Shown in pieces: positions 11,106 to 22,528 of a stretch of 31,150 nucleotides of DNA; positions within the stretch are counted from its first letter, which is position 1, and every line of letters begins with the position of its first letter. Source of the stretch: Grammothele lineata (taxonomy: Eukaryota > Basidiomycota > Agaricomycetes > Polyporales > Polyporaceae); the NCBI GenBank assembly GCA_002150815.3, contig NDFF03000207.1, positions 1 to 31,150 of the forward strand, written 5' to 3'. The notes under the pieces were generated by a model. The model made no database searches and was not told the DNA's origin. It saw only the letters and a program-made list of their open reading frames with translations. The position numbers and the translations under genes were made by a program.

Positions 11106-13760
11106 ATGGTGCATCCCGAGGTTCCCGGGATATGGAAGTATCAGTCAGACCACTGTGCTTCGGTACGAACGGAGAAGGCATTTAAGAAGTTGCCAAGATG
11201 CTGCGCTTGTGCCGCCAAGCAGTATAAGGACTGCCGTCATCGAGGTGAGCTGCCCCCTGAACCGATCTTCAGTTTCTCACTTCTGCGACAGGATTTCGTC
11301 GTATCTCCGTCTCTAGCGGCATTAACGACGAGAACGTCTCGTTCCACTCCGAAGACGCGCCCGACCCATCCTTTCGTCTGGTTCACAACGAGAAACTAGA
11401 TCACTCTTGCCTGAATCTCCTGCTAGTATGAGGTTCCTTTCTAGTGCATGCACTCACACTCATAGGCTTTTATAGGTGCGTGTAGCTGAAGCTCTACTTC
11501 CCATTCTCGAAGCAGAGAAAGCTCACATCAAGGGCGGCTCCGTATACCGGAAACGGGAGCTGAGCATACGTGTCAGTTGTGGTGAGTTTTCAACACGTTA
11601 TCCGTAGGGAGTCACTGATTGGGGAAATAGATGGTTGTGCAAGCGATCTCTTTAGCGGTTCGTGGCTCTGTGGGAGTTGTGGCGCCGAGGTTTGTGGCGC
11701 CTGCATGGATGACTTGAGCGCGGATGAGAACGCAGTACGTGCTTTACCCGCTGTATTCACACAGACTAACCGTCGCCACAGTCGTCAAAGTGGCGAGAAT
11801 GTATGAAGTGCACGGTTAAGCCGGGGCTCTTGCACCGAACGGCAGACTTTCGACGCATATCTAGATTCGAACCGTCAGAACTGGACAACGTTATTCTCAG
11901 CATGAGCACTCTGCTTGACGAGCAAAGGTAACATTTAGCAAGTCCCCATGCCGTGCGAGCCACCGAACTCACAGGCGTTGAGCAGCCAGCGTCCGGGGCA
12001 CCCGGCTCAATCGGTCAAACCGGACACGGACCATCTCACTTCATTATCTGCCGATAAAATGTCTGAACGGCAGTTCGAAGATGCCTGCAAAGGCGGAGCG
12101 CCATTCGTAATAAAGGGGCTTGGTAAACGACTGCAACTTGGCTGGGATCCGGATGCGTTCATTCGGTATCATGGCTCAGAAAATGTTGTCGTGATCGACT
12201 GTATGACGAATGAGGAGTACGCGGAGCCGTGGACTGCACAGAAGTTCTTTGAACGCCTGAAAGACCCTGATGCTGAAGGGACGTTCGTCAAGATCAAGGT
12301 AAGCCAGCTCATGCTATCCCAGAGTCGCTTCGTTAAAGCCTTGGTGCAAGGACTGGCCGCCCGATCAAACGATGAAGGAAGGGTTTTTGGCGTTCTACGA
12401 CGACTTCAAGGACTGTATTCCGCCACTCTGTCGCGATATCCTGGGCCTCAACGGACGCCTCAATGCAGCTGCTCATTTTCCGGACAACGGTGTTCGCCCG
12501 GATCTTGGTGAGGTCTACGCATCGCGAGTCTCCGCTCATGAATGTTTGACAGACTATTTCCTCCAGGCCCGAAGTTTTATATCTCAATGGCGTGTTTGTG
12601 CTTATGCATCGTGTTCGGCACCACAAACCTTCATCTCGACGTCGCCGATGCAATCAATGTGATGCCATGGACGCTTGACGCCAGCCGGCCGGGAGCAATC
12701 TGGACGATCTTTCCTGCGGGATCCGCTGAGAAGATTGCACAGTTCGCTCGCGAGCAGGACCCTCAATATGACGACAAGGATCCTATCCTATCCCATTCCC
12801 TCTTCCTCGACGACCACAAGCTTCGACTCTTGGAGGAGAAGTACTCCGTTAAAGCTTGGAAGATTGAACAGTACGTTGGTGACGCTGTTGTCATTCCTGC
12901 AGGCTGCGCCCATCAGGTAGACGTTCACTTCCTTTCTCATAAAGACGGCCAGGCTTAGAGCGAATACAGGTGACCAACATTCAGAGCGCGATTAAAATCG
13001 CTTACGATTTTGTCTCACTCGACAATATTGGGCGCATGGCACATTTGATTCCTCAGCAGCGACTGCATCGTATTCGAAGCGGTGATGGTGAAGATTTCTT
13101 GCGTTTGAAGACAGTTCTATGGTATGCCTGGCAATCAGCGTCGATACACAAATGTTCAATGTATGACATGGTACAAGGTGCTGTTCTGCGCTTTGCTGGC
13201 ACTGCCTCATGTTTTCCCCACACCACCAACTAACTCAGTCTCGATAGAGGATCATTTAGACGACATGGACATCGATGATCCGAACGTTGATCTCGATCCT
13301 AAGGCTCCTGGCGACACGCAGGATGAGGTATGGCAACTCGAGATATGGTTTTTCAAAGAGAGCTAATAAGTTCACGAACCCCGCCAGTCCACCCTGGCGT
13401 CCAAGCGGGCCCAGAAGATTGCGAAACGAGCTCGGCAGAGAGCGGCCAAACCGTACGGCGTCAGACCTGCAACGGCTGACCGCAAGTACTGGTGCCCGAG
13501 TGCACTCTGTCAGGGCACCTTTGATCGTCATGGCCTCCTCTGCCATCTGTGAGTTGCGCAGTAGACACACATAACGCTGCTGATTGGGTATGGCCATTTA
13601 CAGAAAGGACGTACATGCGGCCATCTACGAAAATGTGGACGACGTCTACTTGCAGCGACGGAAGTTGTGTCCTGACAATATCTTTTTGTACGAGCTCATG
13701 GCATCGATCGGACGTCATCACCAGAACCTGAGGTCGCTCGCGGATATGTTAGTAGACTAG
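11106..13760 (+). CDS. KDM3-type JmjC protein, putative histone demethylase (12 exons, 684 residues)
   Basis: Introns: 11245-11291, 11426-11475, 11582-11630, 11735-11781, 11928-11985, 12299-12350, 12508-12566, 12917-12969, 13178-13247, 13328-13387 and 13549-13603. The spliced frame is 2055 nt. The ATG at 11106 has G at -3 and +4, with an upstream in-frame stop at 11073. Zinc-binding pairs are C126/C129, C140/C143, C148/C151 and C168/C171, preceded by C32, C33, C35 and C43. The JmjC domain spans about 250-515: GTTNLHLDVADAIN gives H389 and D391, and GDAVVIPAGCAHQ gives H482. This Fe(II) triad and the layout match the KDM3/JMJD1 family, Fe(II)/2-oxoglutarate enzymes that demethylate H3K9. A basic KRAQKIAKRARQR (585-597) could be a nuclear signal. 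A C2H2 finger follows (C615, C620, H632, H637). The substrate is inferred. The ninth intron (weak GTGCTG donor) and the fifth acceptor are the least certain joins. Confidence 0.88.
13390..13648 (+). other. Exons encoding basic stretch and C2H2 zinc finger of the JmjC protein
   Basis: Exon 11 (13388-13548) and the start of exon 12 (13604 on) join in phase 2 across a 55-nt intron. They give C-x4-C-x11-H-x4-H (C615, C620, H632, H637), with Phe at 624 in the usual hydrophobic core position. The second His exists only after splicing, which supports the intron call. The finger is preceded by an Arg/Lys-rich helix-like stretch. The tail after it is 47 residues. Its likely role is nucleic-acid or protein binding. 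Confidence 0.75.
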
Positions 13761-14722
13761 CGGAGAGGCAGTAAGCATCAGTACGAGGCGAGTGGACGGC
13801 ACCTACGAATCTACCACGTATCATGAAAGTGCGAGTATAAGACGCCGAAACAAGCTCAGATTATCTGATGCATGAACATATCGCTGGTGACGTCATGGCA
13901 TGAACGCAACATCTCAATAACACCAGATTGAAACTTCAAGCCTCGGTTTGCAATTTCGCAACTACTGACCATGCTCGGATTAAAGGACAGATGTAAGATA
14001 TATTCATGTTTTACGATACACAACTGTAACCCGAATGCAAATGGTCTCCACAGCGACGTCATAAACAGCCGGAGACGACGCGCGACTATGCACGCTACGA
14101 TGGCAAAGACACTACCACTAAGCACGCCCGACACACGTACCGTCGCCCATACGTAATCAATACGCGCGACCTCGACGCCGGCTTGTGTTCCCAAACAACA
14201 CGGAACCTACCACGTCATCCTCGACTCGCGGGCAAGAGAATGATCTCGGCTGTAACGAGCTAAGCTTTCAAGCGCAAAGTCAGCTAGTGCACATTCGTGT
14301 TAAGAATTCATCGCTTACCTGACCGTCCTTGTATCAAACGAAAGAGCTGCAAAAACGTAATAATCCGCTAAGTTTTCACGTCCGGGTTGGTAAACGGTAC
14401 TAGGAATCGGGAGACGTTGTGTGATAACTGGGCGAGTGACGAGAAGCGGCGGATGAGACATGAACGTGCTGCAACCGCGGCGGGGCACTGAGGGCAAATG
14501 GATGGTGCGTTGTGTCAAGAGCGAAGGCGAAAGACGGCGAGAATATACCTATCGCGTACGAACTGCTCGTGTGGGGATCGCTCAGCAGTTCGAAGAGATA
14601 TCTGGTAATAATAGAGCAAGATGAGCTTGTAGGCGAAAAGATGACTACAAGGTAGGAAAGAAGAAGAGGACAACTTGACCACCGTGTACGCATACACGCG
14701 TTGTATGGGACCTGAGCTACGG
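13761..14722. other. No recognisable gene
   Basis: This is the region between the JmjC stop codon and the minisatellite. A 112-codon minus-strand frame (14194-13856) and shorter frames show no motif or convincing splice structure. Presumably it holds the 3' flank of the JmjC gene. Confidence 0.4.
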
Positions 14723-15773
14723 CACGGCCCTTCCGCGCCACTCGCCCGCCGTCGACACGGACGTGCAGCTGTCCAGGCGCACAGCACGGCCCTTCCGCGC
14801 CACTCGACCGCCGTCGACACGGACGTGCAGCTGTCCAGGCGCACAGCACGGCCCTTCCGCGCCACTCGACCGCCGTCGACACGGACGTGCAGCTGTCCAG
14901 GCGCACAGCACGGCCCTTCCGCGCCACTCGACCGCCGTCGACACGGAACACCGTGCAGCTGTCAGGCGCACAGTACGGCCTTCCGCGCCACATCGCCGCC
15001 GTCGACACGGCGTGCAGCTGTCCAGGCGCACAGTAGGCCCTTCCGGCCACTCGACCGCCGTCGACACGGACGTGCATGCTGTCCAGGCGCACAGTACGGC
15101 CTTCCGCGCCATTCTGGCCCGCCGTCGACAACGGACGTGCAGCTGTCCAGGCGCACAGCACGGCCCTTCCGCGCGCCACTCGACCGCCGTCGACACGGAC
15201 GTGCAGCTGTCCAGGCGCACAGCACGGCCCTTCCGCGCCACTCGACCGCCGTCGACACGGACGTGCAGCTGTCCAGGCGCACAGTACGGCCCTTCCGCGC
15301 CACTCGCCCGCCGTCGACACGGACGTGCAGCTGTCCAGGCGCACAGTACGGCCCTTCCGCGCCACTCGACCGCCGTCGACACGGACGTGCAGCTGTCCAG
15401 GCGCACAGCACGGCCCTTCCGCGCCACTCGCCCGCCGTCGACACGGACGTGCAGCTGTCCAGGCGCACAAGTACTCGCCATTAACGCGCACTCGCGCCGT
15501 CGACCACGGCGTGCAGCTGTCCAGCGCAACAGCACGCCTTCCCGACACTGTCGACCGCCGTCAGAACGGACGTGCAGTGTCCAGCGCAACAGTACGCCCT
15601 ACCGCGCCACTCGCCCGCCGTCGACACGGACGTGCAGCTGTCCAGGCGCACAGTACGGCCCTTCCGCGCCACTCGACCGCCGTCGACACGGACGTGCAGC
15701 TGTCCAGGCGCACAGCACGCCCCTTCCGCGCCACTCGCCCGCCGTCGACACTATAACGACCCTTTCGCGCCAC
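14723..15773. repeat. 62-bp minisatellite, about 17 units
   Basis: Units begin CACGGCCCTTCCGCGCCACT and repeat at exactly 62 bp in the regular parts (starts at 14723, 14785, 14847, 14909). Each unit contains GTCGAC and CAGCTG palindromes and a CCGT-CGAC-ACGG hairpin. Two sites alternate between units: C or T at the first base (CACGG/TACGG), and A or C in CTCG(A/C)CCG. Two internal blocks, about 14945-15150 and 15470-15600, carry many one-base indels, while the other units are almost perfect. The unit contains no stop codon in any of the six frames, and 62 is not a multiple of three. The long open frames on both strands are therefore artefacts of the repeat. Confidence 0.95.
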
Positions 15774-16161
15774 GCATCCGGCCGACCCAAAATGCAAGAA
15801 TTCGCAGGGAAGTACGTACCGATGGTATGACTAAAAGTCTTGAGCCGCTTACGAGTCTTGAGAGAAGGTTCAGAGAAGATGGAGAGGGCAGACCAGCCTG
15901 GCAAGAAAGTTTCAGAGGGTGGGCCAGAGCAACGAACATGGGCGTTGCGTGCCACGGGGCGGCTGGTCCGCGAGAACACGGCGGCCGTGACTCATGAGAT
16001 CAGATCAGATCAGTTGTTGACCACTGATTTCACACGGGCCAATCCCGAGGCGCCCCGACTTACCTACTCTCATGCGGTGCGTCACTCTGAGGATATCCTC
16101 CAAATCTCAGCCCATCTCGGAGCCATCGTAACGAAAAACGCGCGGCCCGCTGGCTGCGAGG
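15774..16161. other. No recognisable gene
   Basis: This is a short spacer between the minisatellite and the dispersed repeat. It contains a small tandem of GATCA (about 16000-16015). Nothing else was recognised. Confidence 0.4.
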
Positions 16162-16370
16162 CTGCGCAAAGTTGCTTTACGGGTACAGGAATTCACGGGC
16201 CGCCTGCTAGGCAGCTCCAGCCAAGCAAGTGCACTCGCTTGTTCCCACGCGGGCGCCACCGCCACTACCTTCCCGCCCTACCACAGTCGTCGGCCGTCGT
16301 CGCCTCTACACTCAATAGGGATCCCCAATAACCTCCCAAACCTGTTTCTACTGTCTTGTAACTTCTCAAA
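16162..16370 (+). repeat. Dispersed repeat, copy A
   Basis: This 209-bp block is the direct-orientation partner of 29890-30120. It starts CTGCGCAAAGTTGCTTTACG, runs through AATTCACGGGCCGCCTGC, CCAGCCAAGCAAGT and GTCGTCGGCCGTCGTCGCCT, and ends CTGTCTTGTAACTTCTCAAA. Identity looks like 80 to 85 percent outside two indels. Similarity stops abruptly at both ends. The reading frame open through copy B is interrupted here. Confidence 0.75.
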
Positions 16371-18605
16371 CACCCCACTTGTACAACTCATCACAGGAAC
16401 ACATGTCACAGACTTTGCGAATTATCCGTTCCACGACGGAACTTTGGAGGTACCTAGCGTGCGCTGAACCCGAAGTTAAGCCGCGCAAGTCGAGTTGGCC
16501 ATTCAGAGATGTTTCTTCATTCTCCCTCATGGACTCCGGTACGTACTGCTCCACCTTTCACCTTTCTATTCTTACTCACGCACGATGTTCCAACTCGGTC
16601 CCAGTCACGGTGATCCCAGTCCCGGCCCCCAGGAAGAGGAGCTCGCCATGCACTGGCTAGTCCGATCATGACAGACGGTCGTAACTCGCGTCAAAAGGCG
16701 CGGGTACGCTGGTGTCCTGTCCGCAGTTCGCTCCAGTTCCGGGCTCGCTGCTGCCAACCTGCAGCTGAGTACGTGATGTCTGGAGATACACCTCTTCTTG
16801 TGAGCTGAGGTATGCAAAACTTGTGGGGTGGAACACCGGGGACCAGGGTCTCTTTTCTTCGGACTTGAACTCGAGTCTTGGAGCTTGGACCTGCCCTGCT
16901 TCGAGGCTCGCCTACCCGTTCGCTACGGTCCTTCAAGCCTTGCTTATCTCAGGCCTTACGCCTTCCTCTCCTGCTGTCTCCCCTACACAACAGCCTAGGC
17001 GCACGCCTGCGTTGTTGTCTATTTATGCATTGCGTCCCGCACCCTACCCTATATCCCGCCGCTGAACACGAATAGGAGTCAGTATCTTGCTGTATGTATC
17101 TCTCTTCCTCTTGCTGTGCCGGCGCCATCAAGGCGCCATAGTGCATCTGAAATCCCGGAACCTGCTGAGTTGGCCTTGCTTGTATTAACTTGAAGATGCG
17201 TGTATTAGCGTGAATTTGCGTGTAGTGGTGTGCAGTTGCGTGTAGTAGTGGAGTGTAGTTGTGTGAGCTGCATGATGTTGTGTGAAACATTATGGCACCC
17301 TCATGATCTCACTCAATTGTCCCCCATCCTGTGTTTTCTAGACACAAATGGCTTCGTTTCTCTCAAGGCCCGCCACAATGTACATACTGTAAGATGCTAC
17401 ATCACCTATTCATACTACTTCTTCACGCTCTACACCTGCCTCCGCGTCATGCACTATCCGCTCTTCATGGGCCATACTTGGTCGCTTGCTGTTGGCTTGC
17501 TGCGACGTGAATGTACTTCGATATTGAGGAGTTAATCGAAGTAATAGAAGAAATCTACGCAGATATGCAATGCTTACTGGAGAGGCGAGTACCGTGACGA
17601 TCTATGCGTCGCCGACGATATGAAAATTGACTTTCGTTGACAAAACCGCCCCTGCACGGGCCCAACGAGCCTCGCTGTCCGTGTGCACAGTCCGGGCGAC
17701 GGGGTTCGTGCCACGGCGTTGCCGGCGAGACGGTTCATGTGGTATCTCCTGACATACGCGCAGTTGCGCGTTGGTGCGCGTGGTCGACGCGTGCGTCCGG
17801 AGTATGAGCTGTGAGCGTGGCCGAGTAAGCATTGCAGATAGAGGTCGCCAACGCTCACAAACTTGTACACTTGACGGTAGGAGCAGAGACATGCGAGTAA
17901 CGCGTATGGGGACACGGTGCGGAGCCAGGTCATCGTGAGGCAATGCTGTCGAATGAGATAGAACGTGTAAATTACATATTGCGTGAGGACGTGGGGCGAG
18001 ATAATGGAACCTTGAGGACGAAGCGTGGCGCGCAAAGTGTGACGAAGACGCCGCAGGTGGGCACCCATGCGGATCTCCGGACGAACGTCGACCTGAAGGG
18101 GGCGCCTAGTCTACGGTACCTAGAGAGGTTGAATTTGTTGGAGGGAAAGCGTGATCTAGAGAGATTGTTCGGTGAGACGAGGATGAATTTGCCATAAGAA
18201 TAGACATCGTGCCAAGAAAGAAGAAAGGGAGGGATGGTCGGCGGAATATCTGAGGGGCGGTTGCCTATCGACGCGACTTCATCGCGAAGAAATTAGTGCT
18301 GAGATGCCGACGTTAAAGACGCGTAGAGCTAGTGAATATACCGCCTTCCCGGAAATGCTAGGGTAGAACTAATGAGCGCAAACGCCGATCTTGGCACGCA
18401 AAGACGGCCTAGAGCGTGGGGAATTGGAGTAGCAAGCCGTGGCTGAGGGAAAGACCGTGACGACAAAGACAGCTGACGTCGCCATACGGGTGGATGCCGA
18501 CGGATCAGGAAATGAGTTGAACGGAGAACGAGAGACGTTCGATGATGCACAGGTTCGGTGAGAGCGCTGCTGTTGGGATTGTACGGGATGTGGTAGACCG
18601 TCCAA
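16371..18605. other. No confident gene; GT-rich degenerate repeat
   Basis: A G/T-rich imperfect repeat built on GCGTGTA and similar heptamers lies at about 17194-17268. A minus-strand frame of 164 codons (18068-17574) overlaps plus-strand frames, and no domain is recognisable in either. A pyrimidine-rich minus-strand leader just before an ATG near 18215 resembles a fungal gene start, but it runs into a stop after about 33 codons unless spliced. I could not build a convincing model. Confidence 0.35.
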
Positions 18606-20304
18606 CTAACTTTGCGTGGCATTTTCAAGCATGTCCTCATGCCGCTCGAAGAACAGCGACGAGCCGGACAGACCACCAGCGTAGTCCAGCCTAGAGCCTT
18701 CAACGACATTAGAACACGACGCGGGAATGCACAAACGTACGTACCTAGAGATCCCAGAGGGCACCACACGTCTTCCTTGGTTTAAACCGAGGAGGCAGAC
18801 CTATGGCGAAACATATACGATGAGCGTGGATGAGGGCGAAAAGACGTGAGTACTTACCATATGCAAATATTTCGCCGTAACACAGGTAAGGTGCGTAGCA
18901 GTTGCTGGGAGTGCCGCAGTATCCGAGTGAGGATTACGCCTTTACGGATCAAATATCACTAAGGAAAGAACGACGTTATAGGCAAGACTGGCTTACCTCT
19001 ACACACCGAAGTTTCTTAAAACGTGCGCGTGCACGAAACGTGACACGGAAACAGGTAGTTGGGGCATTTGATAGCAACCAGTTAGCTTGGAGAGAGGAAG
19101 CACGGGCTGCAAGTCAAACGTGCATGAGGATCGTACCTATCAGAAAGACTACATCATAGCTCTCGGTAGCTCTTGCTTCCCTACACGCAACAGTGTGTCT
19201 TCGTGTGATAACCGTCCTCCGCGACAACGGCAGATGAGGGTAGAGATGCGTCTCGTACGGGCTACCAACAAACGTGATGTCCTCGGACTCGGGGTTCCCT
19301 CCCCTCATCTAACGCACTCCCAGCGACGCCACCTGACCCTCACGACAAAACGCAAGAAGAATTTGGATGAATAGACGAAAACTCACAATGGTGATGAGAT
19401 AGCGTTCTCTTTCCCTGCTAACTCCTTGGGACATAACGTAGACCACAAGGTCACGGGAGTGTCCAACATGTCTTCGACGATCCAAGAGTCGAAGAGTAGG
19501 GGTTGGCTAGACGAGCGGAGGTCTCTATTAGGCGAAATTTACAAGACCTGCACGCTAGAGAGAGCGCAGTGAGGACGGTCACCTTTACCGTAACGCATAA
19601 GAGCGTCAGAGCCAGAAGGGAACTCACTATCAATGCTAAAGTGCTGAGCGCTGAGGAGAGGGCAGGAATTGTCTAGCACGTCCGTACGAGTCTACTAGGG
19701 GTTGTTTTCATCCTCCTGTAGCATGAGTGGGCTGACGGGTCTTGGACCAAGAATCATCGCCCGCGACGCGTTCATTGAGGGAAGACGAAGTTTCCGTGTA
19801 TCCGTCCGCGACAAGGAGTCTAAGTGCGCGTTCTCCTGATCAGCAGAAGGCATCCCATAAGCAAAAAGACATACCGTGTCGCACTGTGACTTGAACCGCG
19901 CGAGCGCGGCGTCCGGTTGGCCAAGACGCGTCGACCGCGAGAGTCTCAGGAACTGGAGGGCCCGCCGGGGCGGGACCGTGAAAGCGTTCGTTTACGTGTG
20001 CCGTAATGCGCCTGCCTCACAATTGCGACTGGAGGGTGTCGAGCAAGAAGGATTGGCAGAGAAGAGGCCTTGAAGAGGAAATGAGATGGACATGGCGAGA
20101 GACACGGAGAACCGGGATATGCAAGTCCGAGCCGATAGAGTAGGCGCTCATCCGCGTCCCCACGTGGCGGCGTCCAAGGTGCCGGCTGCGGCTCCAAGCT
20201 GCTGCCCCCACAATGCAGTACTGTGTGCACCCAGCAGCCAAGCCCTCGAGAAACTCAGCTTCGGCGAGTTTCGTCTCTACAGCCCTCTCCGTGGGAGTAG
20301 TCAC
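18606..20304 (-). pseudogene. Possible spliced gene or relic, minus strand
   Basis: Several fungal-type introns read on the minus strand. One starts GTAAGT near 18885 and ends CATAG near 18801. Another starts GTACGT near 18745 with a CTAAT branch point near 18712. A third starts GTGAGT near 19384 and ends GTCAG near 19332. Joining the last pieces gives frames such as SRLDYAGGLSGSSLFFERH, ending at a stop at 18608-18606. Upstream pieces include QPLLFDSWIVEDMLDTP (near 19500). I could not join all pieces into one frame and no family is recognised, so boundaries are approximate. This may be a decayed gene or chance. Confidence 0.22.
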
Positions 20305-21189
20305 TGCACCCTCCCGTTTGGTCTGCCTCTAGCTCGATCGTGATGATGTCTCCTCGTCAAGTCCCGGCCTACATCCGCCTTTCGAGCGTTGACCTTCCCA
20401 GGACACGGTCGCGCGTTCGGCCCATATTTTCCTGTCAAACTGGCCTGGTGCCCCGGATTCGGCCATTGTGGTATGTCGCATTGTGATCTGCCTCTGTTCG
20501 CGTTCTTACTTCTTGGTCCCCATTTCAACGCTCGGTTTGCAACGCTCTACCCACTCAGTCGCTCCTCCACCTGCGTTCGGCTGACATCTGTGAGCAAATT
20601 CATCATGATCCTTCATCTCCTCTGTTACGCGTTTTCTCCGCAGACTCTCATTGAATCTCATTGAATCCTTCGTTACTACCTGCACCTCAAGAAGTCTATC
20701 CGGGCATCGATTGCCATGCAAAGTACGAGTCGTCAAGCGTGGTTCGTAGGCTCATCCCCTGCGCATAACATGCTCCCATCACTGAATCCCTAGCCGTAGG
20801 GCCAAATGTTCCACTCGCAAGGTCCCACGTGTGGATTTGTTTGCGCCATGCCGCTCATCGCCAACGCAGGTGCGCCCCATTTGTCTTCTTGAAGCTTCTC
20901 AACTCTGATGAATACTCTCAGTTCTATGCGCTCGGCAGAATGTCGTTTAGGGCATGAGTGGGCAGAATCTGCAGCTTCTTGTTGGAGTTCTTGGAGGAGA
21001 TAGCGATGATACTGGGAATTGGGTACCTCAGGTATGTCTTCCTACTCCATGCTCATTTGTACAGCCGTGGCCGACGTCAGCCTATGTGCCTCTCCAGAAA
21101 GCCCTACTCTTTCCGGCTGGCTTTTCCGTGCCTCTCGAACCCCCCACCCACAACTTCCTCTGCTCAGTAGACCCTCAGGCTGTCATCGT
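20305..21189. other. No confident gene
   Basis: Overlapping short frames lie on both strands. A plus-strand frame (20954-21240) is moderately protein-like. A 33-base GTATGT...ACAG segment inside it is too short for a functional intron and is a multiple of three. It may belong to the upstream part of the 7-TM-like relic that follows. Confidence 0.3.
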
Positions 21190-22528
21190 GTGGGTTAATG
21201 TGCCACGCTCGAGATGCGGGGTTCCCTTGCGGAGACACAATGTGAGTACGCACGTCGCCTTCACTGGATCATGATCCGACTGCTCCAGTCTTGCTTTCCT
21301 GGACTATGAGCTCGTCACTCGTATTCCCTCACATATTCACGCACAGTCTGCACGATTATCTCGTATATAACAGATTATCGGTGCCCATCGACGGCGCACG
21401 ACTCCATTGTCTCAGTGCCTCTCGGGAACAGATGATGTTCACAGGATTCACCCAAGTACACCTATCAATCGTGCGCCAACGCAACGTCCCGACGGCATGG
21501 ATACTGGGCCGTCGGATCGCGCATCGGGTTCTTTGTGAAGCTCGGTTTGCGTTCAGTGCTCTTCGTGTACTACATCCCCTTGACGCGTCGTTCTGATACG
21601 GGTTTCGCTTCTCCCAGGCCTCGTGTCTACCCCTCGCGCCTCTGTATGGCCTCTCCGTCGATCTCAGACGCCATTGGCCGCTTCGTGGGTAGGGTGACAC
21701 AACCATGGCGGAGCACTAGGAAGCCTTACCGAGGGCTAACGTATCATATTTCGAGGGAGACGAGTGAGTTGTTTCCTGTTGGCCCTCGGAGCGTATGTTC
21801 ATGCGTCTCCTGTTAACTAGCTCTCGTTACCGGCCTCCGTGGTGTACGTCCGCTGAACTACGTGGCTATAGATATATAGCAATGTCAGATCGTGCGCGGG
21901 CCTGAACCTGTAGGGGAGAAATGTGAGTGCAATTACGGTCTCATCGTGTTCATCGCCTCATCTGCGCACCTTCCAGGTTGAGGCGTTAAGTTGACGGCTT
22001 CTCATATACGCGCCAGCACGTAGACGTGGAATACTTTGAGACAGATACAGGCCGTTTCCGCCCAATCGAGGGCATGTAATTTCATCGTTCCCTCCGTATC
22101 GGTCCCACTGTATGGGAATAGAAACGTGGTGCGCATCATGCGCTTCTCAGGTTTACATTCAGTTAGAGCCGAAATCGTTCCCTTCACAGGAGGCTCGCAC
22201 GTTCTCAGCGTCGTGTGCCACCTGTATATCCGTTGTGACGACTCCTCAATCGATTCGGGATGGAGGCTCCGGGCTCGCCTCCAACGCTCGACCTTGGATA
22301 CATCTTTGGCGACCGGGCTCTGCACGAACGACAATACTGGCCGTCTTCATACCGTCTACATGCTCGCGGACATGCTCGTACTAGTCGGCTTGAGGTACGT
22401 CCTTCTTTCCTTTTGTATGGCAAATATAACATGAGTTACGTGTCTGATCTGTTCTCCTGATACAGCTGAACATTGCCAGGCCTCCTTCATCCAGTCCGCT
22501 ATCCCGAGGGAATGCACATGGGTTCTAG
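21190..22528 (+). pseudogene. Possible relic of a basidiomycete seven-transmembrane (DUF6533-like) gene
   Basis: Four pieces occur in the order expected for DUF6533-type fungal membrane proteins. After an intron at 21242-21288 comes ILAFLDYELVTRIPS, resembling the family's first helix with D-Y-x-L-x-T. At about 21502-21590 is YWAVGSRIGFFVK then VLFVYYIPL, resembling the W...K-LF..RY-P segment but with Tyr for Arg. At 22108-22140 is LYGNRNVVRIM, resembling the conserved A-L-Y-G-R-N-R segment. At 22383, across an intron 22395-22465, SRLE joins LNI, resembling the terminal S-R-L-x-L-N motif, followed by a stop at 22526. The pieces are in different frames and I could not join them without breaks. 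The family match is from memory and by eye only. Confidence 0.3.

Noticed and set aside
11860..11885. B-box-like GATTCGAACC suggesting a tRNA gene
   Set aside because: It lies within exon 5 of the JmjC gene, with no A box at suitable distance and no cloverleaf.
14723..15773. CRISPR array
   Set aside because: The 62-bp units are contiguous with no unique spacers, and this is a fungal nuclear context.
14400..15830. Long open frames of 226 to 382 codons on both strands
   Set aside because: They are produced by the stop-free 62-bp repeat and shift meaning with every unit; there is no start context, intron or conserved frame.
21033..21065. GTATGT...ACAG as an intron
   Set aside because: At 33 bases it is below the size of working fungal introns, and the frame is open without removing it.
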